This document shows, one piece after another, positions 11,005 through 23,000 of a stretch of 64,000 nucleotides of DNA. The DNA lies in assembly GCF_905404315.1 (NCBI RefSeq), contig NC_066273.1, positions 8,990,001-9,054,000 on the forward strand. The letters are read 5' to 3'. Under the pieces are notes generated by a model that saw only the letters and a list, made by a program, of their open reading frames with translations, searched no databases and was not told where the DNA came from. Each line of letters starts with the position of its first letter. The first letter of the stretch is position 1. Both the position numbers and the translations under genes were made by a program. The DNA is from Leptidea sinapis (Eukaryota; Arthropoda; Insecta; Lepidoptera; Pieridae).

Positions 11005-11399
11005 TCCCTACTAATATTATAAATGTGAATGTAAGTTTGTTTGTTACGCTTTTACGCCGGTGCTACTGAACCGATTTTGATGAAATTTGGTACAGAGATA
11101 GACTAGAGCTTGGGAAAGGACATAGGCTACATTTTATCCCGGAAAAATCCATGACTCCCGCGGGATTTGTGAAAAATTGTAATTCACGTCGATGAGCTAT
11201 AATATACCTACCAATACTAGGTTAAGTTTGCCATTGCAAGTTTTCTCGAAATAAGATTCATATTATAATATGTTGGAAACGGGAGCGAAAACGGGAACCG
11301 GAACTGGAATAGCACATGAGATAATGATCAATTCCAGACTTGCTTATTATTTTTTAAAAGCCCTTTATCTACGCGGACGAAGTTGCGGGTATCAGTTAG
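11005..11399 (+). mobile_element. Helitron-like element, second 3'-end family
   Basis: It starts TCCCTACTAATATTATAAAT, a common lepidopteran Helitron 5' end. It ends GACGAAGTTGCGGGTATCAG and TTAG, a degenerate form of the CTAG end. The 3' end differs from the GTCAGCTAG family that dominates the window. There is no coding capacity. Confidence 0.6.
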
Positions 11400-11499
11400 T
11401 ACTTATATAAATCGACAGCTTACGAGATATAGCCCGCTGACAGACAGACCGCCGGAATAAGGAACTACAGATATATTGAACGAAATATTGTAATAATTA

Positions 11500-11825
11500 A
11501 CAATAGTAAGAAAAGTAGGTAGGCTGAGATGGTTTGGACATGTCGAGAGAATGAATGAAGAACGATTGACGAAGAAAGTGTATAAGGCCAGTGTGAATGA
11601 AAGTTTTAGAAGGGGAAGACCTAGGCGGACGTTTCAAGATCAAATCAGGGACGTCTTGGAAAAAGACCAGGTCAAGAGTACCCTAAACCGAAGAGCATGT
11701 ATGAAAGGAATAATGAAAGTGGACGAAGCGAAACAAGTATGTAAGGATCGTAGCAAGTGGAAAGAAGTGGTCTCTGCCTACCCCTACGGGAAAGAGGCGT
11801 GATTATATGTATGTATGTAAGAAAA
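11500..11825 (+). pseudogene. RTE-type LINE, C-terminal fragment
   Basis: The frame reads LRWFGHVERMNEERLTKKVY, then RRGRPRRTFQDQIRDVL, then DRSKWKEVVSAYPYGKEA and a stop. LRWFGHVxRM plus GRPR is the typical tail of RTE-like reverse transcriptases. An ATGTATGTATG microsatellite directly after the stop is a normal 3' tail for such elements. The start is truncated. Confidence 0.75.
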
Positions 11826-11969
11826 GTAGGTCACCGGATGATGGACACACGCCACGATCGTCACCTCGACGTGCATCAGGTGAATGACTGGCTCCAGCCT
11901 CGTGCCGACTCGAGTGAGCACCTTACATACGGACGCGGTAGACTGCGTGTATTAACATAATACGAGTCG

Positions 11970-12236
11970 ACAATCCATACAGCCGAATGGTTAAAGACTG
12001 TTACTGACTCCCAGACTATTATGCTAGAGGTCCCGGGTTCGAATCCCAGTAGGTGCAATCTGATGCAATATGATGAATATGGATGTTTGTTTCCGAGTCA
12101 TGGATGTTTATATGTATTTATGTATGTTTAAGTAAGTATATTGTATTAAATATATCATTATCTTGTATCCATGGTACTTGTATACATATTTGTGTAAAAA
12201 GTGAGTCAATAGTCTATAACATTGGACAATTATTTG
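11970..12236 (+). mobile_element. tRNA-derived SINE
   Basis: The head carries a perfect RNA polymerase III B box (GGTTCGAATCC, 12036-12046) and an A-box-like AGCCGAATGGTTAA at 11981. The body (GATGTTTGTTTCCGAGTC, ATGGATGTTTATATGTATTT) matches what I recall of a widespread lepidopteran SINE. The tRNA part does not fold into a clean cloverleaf and runs on into the SINE body, so it is not a functional tRNA gene. The right boundary is approximate. Confidence 0.6.
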
Positions 12237-12548
12237 ATAATATTACAAATGGCCAAATTACACTGTACACATTCTCTATGTCTGTTTGTCCATGGTCAGA
12301 GATGGCACACCCAGCAGAAGTCAATGACATACTTAAAATTAAAAAAAAAAAACAATGGACTCAACGTAAATAACAGTCACATTTTAGAAACAATAAAAAT
12401 GATTTAAAAGTACAATTTGAGTAGGTTAACCTGCTTGTTACCGTAGTCATAACAAGCATAACACCGAAGAACTACTGAACCACTATAAATCACGGTAGAA
12501 TAGAAACCACACGCAATGTCACTGCTATGAACATTTATACAGCTCTGA

Positions 12549-12760
12549 AAACGTCAAAAAAAATTGACTTTAAAACTAACCTCTATTTTAAGCAATTCAC
12601 GCACACTAACACAAAGTGTCATACAAATCGCGAGTGTAAGACGCAGCTTGTCACGCACACTAAACTAATAATATTCCTGGCTTGTTTTTATAGGTTTTCT
12701 AACAGCAAGATACCTACTCTATCTAGACGTATAATATTATTATCTAAGTGTCAATGTTAC
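12549..12760 (+). repeat. Dispersed repeat family F, copy 1
   Basis: AACCTCTATTTTAAGC, GTGTCATACAAATCGCGAG, CACACTAAACTAATA and TATCTAGACGTATAA recur in the same order at 15243-15395. No coding content. Confidence 0.55.
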
Positions 12761-13479
12761 ACCGAGAACCGTATGACGTGTCTATTGTTATTTGTTTACA
12801 ACAAATTATAATATAAACTAGGGCGTGTCGGACTCATCTCACTCATAATGTAGCACACACACAGCTATATATAGTAGATAACATTCGACTCGCCAGCGGC
12901 CAGGCCATCGCAACAACAAGCAATATTAATGAATGGACACTGGACACTGGACAGACCTATAAACTCATGTTCAGAGTTCAGACTTCCAATTCCGGGACCA
13001 ATTGACGATGTTTGGTTGTCTGATACGACGCGTTCGCCGGCGCGGCTGTGTGAAAGAGACGGATATAGAGTCACTAATACCGAATACGGCATCACTGTTT
13101 AGTAGACTAGTTGATCCGCTGTGATCAACTGGGCGATTATGAATGATTGCTTTAATCGAATTATTTTGTATTACTCATGTTTATAATCGATTATGAAAAT
13201 ATCATATCTTATTACTATAACTAATCCTGTTGCAATATAATAGATATTAGAGATATGGTATCTTGAAAAATACAGAGAATTTGTACTTATTTAATAATTT
13301 AGTTGTTACTTGTTATTTAGGTTGAATTTAGATCCAACACTCAACATGAAAACAATATTCTTAAAGTATAATAATAAGATACTGACAAGTTTGTTGCAGT
13401 TTATGTATATAATGTAATTTAAAAAAAGTCAGATAATTATATTAATAAAGTAGGTACACTGCTGTGACTATATTATTTG

Positions 13480-13859
13480 GTGCGAGCGCAATCAGCGTGG
13501 CCCATAGTGCTATCCCCTTTCTTCCCGCGTTATGTACGCAACCGACCGACACAACCCGAGTTTATCCGACCAGCAATCGTGTTTGCTCACTTTGATCTGC
13601 GTCGACTCACGAACTAAATCAGTAACTAATAATTGTTATAATCGAGATATCTCGAGACATTTTTATAATCGAATGATTTCATTAGCATTTCTCATGATCG
13701 CCCACCACTAGGCCGCCGCGTTAACACTTGTTAGTTGTTCAGTGTTCGTGATGCGCACAGTCTTTTGCGGTGTCGCTATTCGCTGTGTCGCTCGTTGATA
13801 AACAAAGTGAAATCGAAAAGCGCAAGGTGTCCCGGTGTCTGAACAACCTAATACCGAAC
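13480..13859 (+). promoter_or_regulatory. Probable 5' UTR and promoter region of the FAAH2-like gene
   Basis: GC content rises sharply here relative to the flanks, with CG-rich blocks (GCGAGCGCAATCAGCGTGG near 13482, TTGTTCAGTGTTCGTGATGC near 13735). The frame of exon 1 stays open upstream to about 13770 but has no ATG, so the stretch just upstream is taken as 5' UTR. No TATA box is evident. Placement is inferred from position only. Confidence 0.4.
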
Positions 13860-14048
13860 ATGGAGTTCGACAGACCCGTGCCGCTCATGTTGAGGGTACT
13901 TCATCTTCTGAGATTGTTTATAGCGAAAATAGGTCGGTTTTTCTTCGTTCTGTTTAACTCCAACGAGCCTAAGAGAATACCGCCGATAAATTGTGACATA
14001 CTCAGGGAGCCGGCTGTCACCGTCGCCAGAAAAATCAGACGTAAAGAG
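13860..14048 (+). CDS. FAAH2: FAAH2-like exon 1
   Basis: It encodes residues 1-63: the N terminus, a hydrophobic anchor (RVLHLLRLFIAKIGRFFFVL) and the start of the amidase region (VARKIRRKE). The ATG at 13860 is the only in-frame ATG before the anchor. The donor GAG|GTTCGT lacks the usual A at +3 and +4. LINE-derived sequence begins about 14 bases downstream. Confidence 0.85.
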
Positions 14049-17000
14049 GTTCGTACACTTACCGCACACATCACTGACATACGGTATTTTACTGTGGGGT
14101 CATGCTGCAGACATTGATATAGTGTTTGCCCTGCAAAAGAGAGCTGTTCGTGCTATATATCAGCTTGGTTATAGACAGTCTCTCAAAGAAAAATTTAAAG
14201 AAATAAATATTATGACTGTTCATTGTCAGTACATTTATGAAATTGTAACGTTCACAAATTTGTCACCTTTTTCCTCTTAATGGTGATTTTCATTATTATA
14301 ACACTACTAGCTGACCCGGCAAACGTTGTTTTGCCATATAAAGTATAATTCACACGATAGTTTTATAAGTAGTAAATATTGCCTATATTATAGCCTGTAC
14401 ATCATTTTGTTCTATTGTCAATAGTTTTTGCAGCGCACGCCAAAATTGGTTTTCGATTTTACACCTTGTGTTACAAAATAGCAATTTTATTACGGATCCC
14501 TAATTTTGAAAAAAAAACATAGCCTATAGCCTTCCTCGATAAATGGACTACCCAACACTGAAAGAATCATTCAAATCGGACCAGTAGTACCAGAAATTAG
14601 CGCGTTCAAACAAACAAACAAACAAACACTGCAGCTTTATAATATTAGTATAGATAAATAAGGGATTTCTTGTAACAAGTAGTTCTAGTAGGCTTTATAA
14701 GATACATTATAGCTATACACTTTTATAATAAAGTTCCAGCCACTGCTCAATCATTATCTATGAATAAATTTAAATGTTTTATAAAAAAAAATGCTCTGTC
14801 GTAACTCCCATTACTCCACAGCTGAATATCTAAGAGATCCGACAGCCTGGGACTAGATTATGATTATTTTATAGCGATAGAAATGACTGTACAATATTGT
14901 ATATTTTTATTGAAAAGAGCGTAAAAAAATGAATGATGTGAGATTTTGTTGCGCCGCTTCTTCTCTCTCAGAGCGCCATTTGTTTCCCAAGCGGTAGTAG
15001 TATCTAGTATATTAGAAATGACATCAAAAAGAATTGTAAAGGAATCAATTTTGAAAAAATAAATGCTTTTTTATGCCTATTACCGACACGATACGGTTTC
15101 AACTGATAATGCTTATCACTTTAATTGTTAATTAAAAACATAATTTTATCGCTGTGCAGTTCATAACAATACATTCACAATGTTTAATGTTGTATGATGA
15201 TATCTTAGATCATTTATATGTGTAGATAGACTATGACAGCTGCGAAAAAATAAAAAAAAAATTGAGTTTAGAATTAAACCTCTATTTTGAGTGTCATACA
15301 AATCGCAAATGTAAGACGTAGGTTGTAACACACACTAAACTAATATTCGTGGCCTGTTTTTATCGGTTGTCTAACAGCATATATCCTATGACATTACATC
15401 TATGCAGAAAAGCTTGAAATAATTGACCAACTTGTCTTGCTTATGATGAAGTGGAAAATCTTCTGATCAGACTGACATGACAAACACACGCATTGTATAG
15501 ATGGACCCAATTAAAGGTCCAATTCAAACCCACATGCACACACTCACTCACTCTCACACACACACAATTAATTGTAAATTGTAAAATTTGGTTTTTAATC
15601 ATTTCTGTGTATTTCTATATTGTTTACTAAATAAAATGTATCTGCTAAGGAAGTTGCGAGATATTCCCAATACAAGTGTCCTAAGACAACTTACTGGGAA
15701 GTCTCAACCACTAAAAAATCTTTGAAATAAACGAAATTTATTTATTTATTATTGAAAGAGACTATCTAGACGTATAAATTAATTAATGTTAATGTTAAAT
15801 TTTATAATTTAAGAAATAAAACGTTTAAAACACAGGAGGCGTTAGAGTTAACGAACGTAATAATATTCGTTATAAGTTTCGTCGTTTAACAATAATCGAG
15901 ATCGGGTCAAAACTATGGTTATTCGTAGGTAACAGCAGCAAACAAAAAGTGGCCAAGCGCGAGTCGGACTCGCCATGAAGGGTTGCATAGAAAGGAGAAT
16001 GATATTAAATTATTTAAATGGAAAAGGCTCAAAATCGTATTAAAAAAAGCAACTTACTAGATTGCATGGTACATCATAATATAATGTTTTTAGTCTTATT
16101 TTAGAAGTAACAGGGAGGGAGGGGGGACACATTTTACCACTTTGGAAGTGTGTCTCGCGCAAACTTCAGTTTCGAAAAAAAATATACCAGAATCCTCAAT
16201 ATTATTTTTGAAGACTTATCCATAGACACGTATGAGTTTAATGAAATCAAAGTATGGGGAACGCCCAAAATTTATTGTATTTTTGTGTGCAAACGTTTAT
16301 GCGGTTCACAGAATACTTCTATTTACCAAGTTTCAACAGAATAGTTCTTATAGTTTTGAAAAATAATGGCTGTGACAGACACGGACAGGCATGACGAATC
16401 TATAAGGGTTTCGTTTTTTGCCATTTGTCTACGGAACCCTAAAAATACGGCGCAAACTTCCCGTTTGTAAGTTAATATGTAAAATGTTTCCTCGATTATT
16501 TGCACGTTATTTCGTTAGTACAAGTTTTGTTAAAACTTGTTTTCCTATTAGATATTTTTGTACCGCGGATGTAACATTATCGCTGTTCATATTCATAAAA
16601 CAATATTCTAATTATGGACTTGCTTGGTAGTTGTTTATTAACATGACTAGCGACATGACCCGACAGTCGCTGTTCTGTCAATAGGTTTTTTTATTTATTT
16701 TATCAAAATACACAATGTCATTACATTAGAATAGTCCAATGCGATAGAGGTACATACAATATTACATTTTTCATTTTTACATTCTTAAATTTTATAACAT
16801 CTTAATATATATAAATCTCGTGTCACAATGTTTGTCCTCAATGGACTCCTAAACTAATGAACGGATTTTAATGGTGATTACTTCATGGAGTGCAGTTGGG
16901 TCCAACTTGAGAGATAGGGTAGTTTTTATTTCGATTTGGGACCCATAAATATTTTTATTTTCAATATTTGTTTTGTATGGATATATTTTCTATGAGAGAA

Positions 17001-20000
17001 TTTAGTGACGCACGGTTTGACAGTTCCGCTGTGAAACAATTTCATTCTAACAACAGGGAGCATATTTACGAAATAATTTTTGATGTTTTGAAATATAAAA
17101 TAGTTGTTTTTTTACTATCTACAGAACAACGTCTGTCGGGGCAGCTAGTATAAATTATAAATTCATGCCGCTTCCTCAATATAAAAAGAAAATAATTAAT
17201 TTACACACGTGGCTTAGAAACCTTGTTTTCATATTTCATTTTTATTTTTCTATTATATATTACAATATTTATAGATTTTAGTTTTTAAATTGTTAAAATT
17301 ACTGTCGTATAAACGTAGGAAATATTATGGATGCTGTGGTAGCTTATAAATAAATAACGCTACTCTCGTGAATTCACCCTGAGTGCCACAAAACAGATCC
17401 GTCTGTGAGGCTATTTAATTAATTGTACGAAATGTTATTATAATGTAAGTGTAATCTTATATAATTAGTTAAAAAAAAAACCAAAAACGTATTTCTGAAT
17501 GATCATGCCCTTCACCCACACCGTTCCATGTTTGTAGTAGGCAAGAAAATGCGGAGGAGGGTCGTATAGCTTCAAACAATTATATGGTGTTAAAGAGTAA
17601 AATATCTAACTTGTTTAAAATGATAAGTAATAATATCGTATTTGTGTCAACAGCTTTTACATAACCGCTTTATACATTTCCAATATTTTAAAGTATTAAA
17701 ATATATATAGTATGTTATCCTTAAGAGATAGACTTACGCCATCGCCGACTTTTCTATAGTACTATATAAGATACACAATTCCACCATACATTATTTTGTT
17801 ATATCTCAAAGGGTTTGGACAGCGTTTTTATTTGAAGCTCCCAGACGGCTTACTTTTGTCCGACACCTCCAATAAATATCGTTAATGTATACAAAAATTT
17901 AACAAATTAAAACTAAAACATTCCTCGAGAGCCGCGTTATCCATTGGTGAAAACAGCAGGAAAATCAGTGCAGTAGTTTTTGAGTTTATTTCAAACAGAC
18001 AGACAGACGTGGCAGAGGACTTTGTTTTATATTATGTAGTGATGTAACAATTATGTTACTACACGCAACACGATGTCTTTATCTCCATGATACATCAGTC
18101 CTTGAAACAACTTCTAAGTATAGATGTTGTATATATTGTAACAGACAGTCGCTAACGCCTTTATAATATACTAGCTGACCCAGCAAACGTTGTATTGCCA
18201 TATAAAGTAATTAAAAAAAAATAATAGTTAAAATTTTTGTGGTATAATAAATAGATGACGACCGATTCTCAGCCCTTTAAAATATTAAATCGTACATAAA
18301 ATGTATCGTACTACAATAATTATTATATTCGATTCTTCATAAAAATAATCTTATAGATAGTTAACAACTGTAGTTTACCTACTACTATAGGGAGCTAAAA
18401 TTGGGTTTGTTTTTATGTCCTGAGAAAGTTAGAATGATGTAAAGATTCTAATTAGTTATTCATTTTAAACTATTCTTTTAATTTGATTTCTGAACGACGG
18501 GGGACACATGTGTTGTTTTTATTTAATTCCAAGAATTTTCATATTTATTCACCTTTCAAACCTTCTCTGGACTTCTACAAATAATTCAAGACCAGAATGA
18601 GGCAAATCGGTCCAGCCGTTCTCGAATTATAGCGAGATTAACGAACAGCAATTCAATTTTATATATATACTAGCTGACCCGACTGACGTTGTTCTGTATA
18701 TAATAAATAAAATAATGTTTTATATGAATTTGTCAATAATATATCATAACATCAAAAATTACTTCGTAAAATATGCACCCTGCTGTCGTAAAGAAATTGT
18801 TTCACAGCAGAACTGTCAAACCGTGCGACAATAAATTCTCTCATAGAAATTATGTATGGACACATCAAAGGAAAAACAAATTTGTTGTTTTTATTTAATT
18901 TAGCAGCATTTTCCTATTTATTCTCTTTTTAAACCTTCTCTGGACTTCCACAAATAATTCAAGAAATAATAAATTTAGGTAATTTGCCAAATCGGTCCAG
19001 CCGTTCTCGAGTTTTAGCGAGACTAACGAACAGCAATTCATTTTTATATATATAGATTATATCATTTGTGGACCAATTAATTAATGACTTGTGTTTATAT
19101 GGCTATGCTTGTGCATAAATGCTCTTACATTACTTCCAATAAATTCGTATTACCTGCCAAAACGGATGAATGCTCACCAAATTGTGTTTCATGAATTAAG
19201 GAATCGCTAAATAGATGTTACCAATATTACATGAGTAACTAGGTTGTAACTCATGTGCCACTATCACATGAGTAGCTAGGTAACTCGTAATAAATATTTT
19301 TTTACTAAAATTAAAATACATACTAAGTAATTTAAATTAACACACACTTAATCTTAATTGTGAATATATGAGTACATTATAGTCTATTTGTATACTGAGC
19401 GGGGGCTCTGCACTAAGCAAGGTGCTTGTGACACGGAAGCCGGGAAACACAGCTAGTATAAAAAAGTTATTTCTATTTGACACGTGGAACACGCTAGTGT
19501 AGAGATAGTAGAAAAATTATAGTAAATAAGTATAGTAAGTAGTAAATAATAAATAAATGAAATAAAAAAAACGATAATGTGCGTGTGTGTGTGTATGTAT
19601 TTGTCAATATGTGTCATGTGGCAATATTTCATTTTATGACTTTCATTTTAGTAATATTTGCTGAGGCAAAAACACAAAGTCGATCGTAAATTTTCTTTTA
19701 TCCCCGATATATAATATTGCTTACCTACCCCAAACATAAGTGACTTGTTTATTGCTTTATCAATTAAAATAAAATATGATAAAGTAGTTAATTAATCCTT
19801 AATACTTCATTCTCAATTACTGCAAGACATAATGACTAAGGTAGGTGATAAAACGAATCACTGATCATTCACTGGAAAAAAAAATCAAAAACATTAACCT
19901 AAGATTTAGACGGAAAAAACGAAATAACTGAGTCAACAAAGCTTTTTTTGGATTTTGCTGGCCTCTCGTTCTCTTCTATACTCCTGGCTTTTATAAGGGT

Positions 20001-23000
20001 GCTCTATGTACCTTAGCCTAACCTAACCTTAGCTAAATCCAGCAAATGTTTGCAGACATACTGTTTCAGGAATACGGCATAGATATATAAAGAGATTGAC
20101 AGATGACGGCTATAATCTTTCAAAAAACGGAGATAGCCGAAATTCACTACGTTTTAAACAACTGTTCGCTTTCAAACTTAGCCGTGTTTTACTTCGTCGC
20201 CCAATTGTAATTACTATTTTATCTATCATACTAAACTAAATTTCAATTTTTACTCAGGGCGGGACATTATATGTAGTATTGCTGATTGAGTTGTCTGTTT
20301 GACTGGTAGTCTTTTAGGCAATTTAGCCTCTTGGTGCGCTTCATTCCATTGCTGAAGTAAAACTTCTTTAGGTTTCTTGGGGAGCTCAGAAGTCAGAATT
20401 TTTTTCTGACGGAAGTAACTGTGAGGGCTTACGACAGAAAAAAGTCAGTGATACGATTTTTAACCTTTAAAAATGAATAGTTATAAAATGTTCGTTTTCA
20501 AATGCTCAGTTATATTTTTTGAAAATCTCCAAGTGTATATTTTGTTTATTTATTACTACTTTTGTGAATAATAATAAATAAAACTTTTCAGAAATTTTCT
20601 GACGTTTATGACATTCGTTAATTTTTTTAGTTACTTCTTCCATTATTAGGACAGGCAGAGGGTTCAAGCCCATACAGCCATAGTCGTTAATATTCAATAA
20701 CAATATTAAATTGGCATTGCTAATAATCAAACCTTCAATTTCTTAATCACAATTATTTTATTTAATGAGTGAAAATTTTACTCAACTCGTTGATTTTCTC
20801 TTACTGATCCCCTTAGAATAATTTGTTTTGACGACAATTATTATGATTATTATTATTGCAATTACGATAACATTTTAACGCGATTTCAAATTCCAAATTA
20901 CAATATCATTCCCACCATCTGGGTGTGTGTCCTCCACAGTGAGGTTTTCAAGGAACTTTCTTCCAGGCACTACCAAGCTGTGGAATGAGCCTTCTTATGC
21001 TGTGTTCCTTCCAGGGCGATATGACGTGGAAACCTTCTTCAAAAGCGCATATATCTTTCTATCTTTCAAAAGGTCGGCAACGCTCTTGTAATTCCTCTGG
21101 TGTTGCAATATTTATTTAGTTTTAAACAGATTTGGCTTTTAATGTTGCCTTTTTGTAGGATGGTATTATGGCTCTTGATTGATTATATACTTATATGGCA
21201 TCCCATACATATATATACAAGAATTGCTCGTTTAAATAATAGCTAAATTCAGTGTTGTAACAATTCTCTACATTTCTCTATATATAACTATATCGATATT
21301 TTATTGTCAGCTTTGTTCGCATTGTTTATGTGATTTTTAATAGTTAAAAATATAATAAAAATTATCTTAACTAATAATCAAAATTAATGCTTTTCGTGTT
21401 TTTTTAGTATCAATCCTTTGCCGTTAAAAGTACCGTATTCCATGTTTTTTACACATAATAAACACTTTTAAAAGGATTAAAACACGTGTGAGTAATTGTA
21501 ACTGTTTTTACATTAGATTTAGCGAAAAAGTTACATTTTGCCCAGTTACAGTTGGAAAATAAAAAGCAACCGGCCCTGGACATTCTCAACACCAGCTCAG
21601 AAGTGGCAGGGGTATTCTCAGTATTGTGTGGTGGTGCGGTCTGGGTGTGGGTCTCCAGACATCTACGAGCTGCGCGTGACATCTCGCATTTTGACGAGAT
21701 TAGGGCGTTAATAATTAAAATCAACAGTGCTGTCTTATTTGAATTATTCAAATACGTTCGTCCGTTTCAGATTACGAGCGTTGAAGTCCTTGAGGCCTGT
21801 ATACGGCGGATCAACGATATTAATTCTGCTCTGAACTGCTTCGTTGAAAGCCGCTTCGAGGAAGCCCACAAAGAAGCCCGGGCGGCCGACGCCCTGATCC
21901 GCGCCGGGACGCACTCCGCGGAGCAACTGGAGCTCGAGAAACCTTTCTTGGGGGTTCCCTTTACGACGAAGGACAGTATAGGTGTCAAAGGTAACTCGTG
22001 GTCTTCCAACGCATACATTACTATCTGCAACTAATGAAGGTTTGAAAGCGAAAGAATATTTATTTAAAATTACGATTACATACCTATTTATATTATAGAA
22101 AATACTGACCTATTTTTATTAGTTGACCTTATACTAGGTAGGTACAGTTTTAGGTAAAGAAGACAACCCTAATGTCGTTAGAAGAGGTAAGAGTTACGCG
22201 ATAGAAATAGAGGCAACTTCGAGGTGAATAAAAATGTAGGTTAGTAGCCCTGTGCGATCTGAATGACACCTTATTGTTTGCCTGCAAGAGTCCCTATTTC
22301 TTTAATTGATTTTGCGGAGTAAGACTTCTGTACTTGTACTATTATACATTCATTGCTCGTGCTGACATTACAGTTATTGCAATATTTAATATTTTTTGGA
22401 GAGGCAGATTGTAAAAAATAACTTCACAAGAACAAAAAATACAATTAATCATAATATGAAGGCCAATAAAGTTAAAAACTTGAATGTTTCATTAATTATT
22501 TTGAATTTAAGATTATTTTTTCCCGGAGGTACTTCAAGGTCGTCGTCTAAGAAGTTTTTCTTAATTATAAGTAATATTACGTTTAAAAAAAAATTATGAT
22601 TTTAATACTGTGGCCCCTACATACTAAACTAATAGGTATGTATAATAATATTATTTTACCCACTTTTATGCACCACTAGTTGATAAAAAAAAAGTAAAAA
22701 TTTTGCCCGGGGTATGACACGCTAGGTGTAGTTTTTCTAGTGATTTCTGAATAAAATTTCTCAAATAATCTTAAAAAATAGACAATTTTTGGCGACCTTA
22801 CACAGGTAGCTGTGCGGGGTGCGGTTATAAGAACGCTATACTTGTTCAGGGCACTTTTATTGTATTTACCTATTTTAACAACTAATGGGGTCACACTGTT
22901 GCAAGCGCTGCGACCGACAAACACCATAACATAACTTTACCTATAAAACTAATCTTAAAAAATATTCAGTTCTAATCAAACTTAAATCTTATTATTTTTG

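Noticed and set aside
11976..12056. tRNA-like segment with perfect B box
   Set aside because: It lacks a convincing acceptor stem and cloverleaf and continues into a SINE body, so it is annotated as part of a SINE.
13770..13859. Upstream extension of FAAH2-like exon 1
   Set aside because: The frame is open but begins at GTG and has no ATG before 13860.
20652..20690. GGGTTCAAGCCC resembling a pol III B box in repeat family B
   Set aside because: No A box at a suitable distance and no tRNA-like part, so it is probably chance.
21552..21770. Open frame running into FAAH2-like exon 2
   Set aside because: The acceptor CCGTTTCAG at 21770 and the loss of homology upstream show it is intron.
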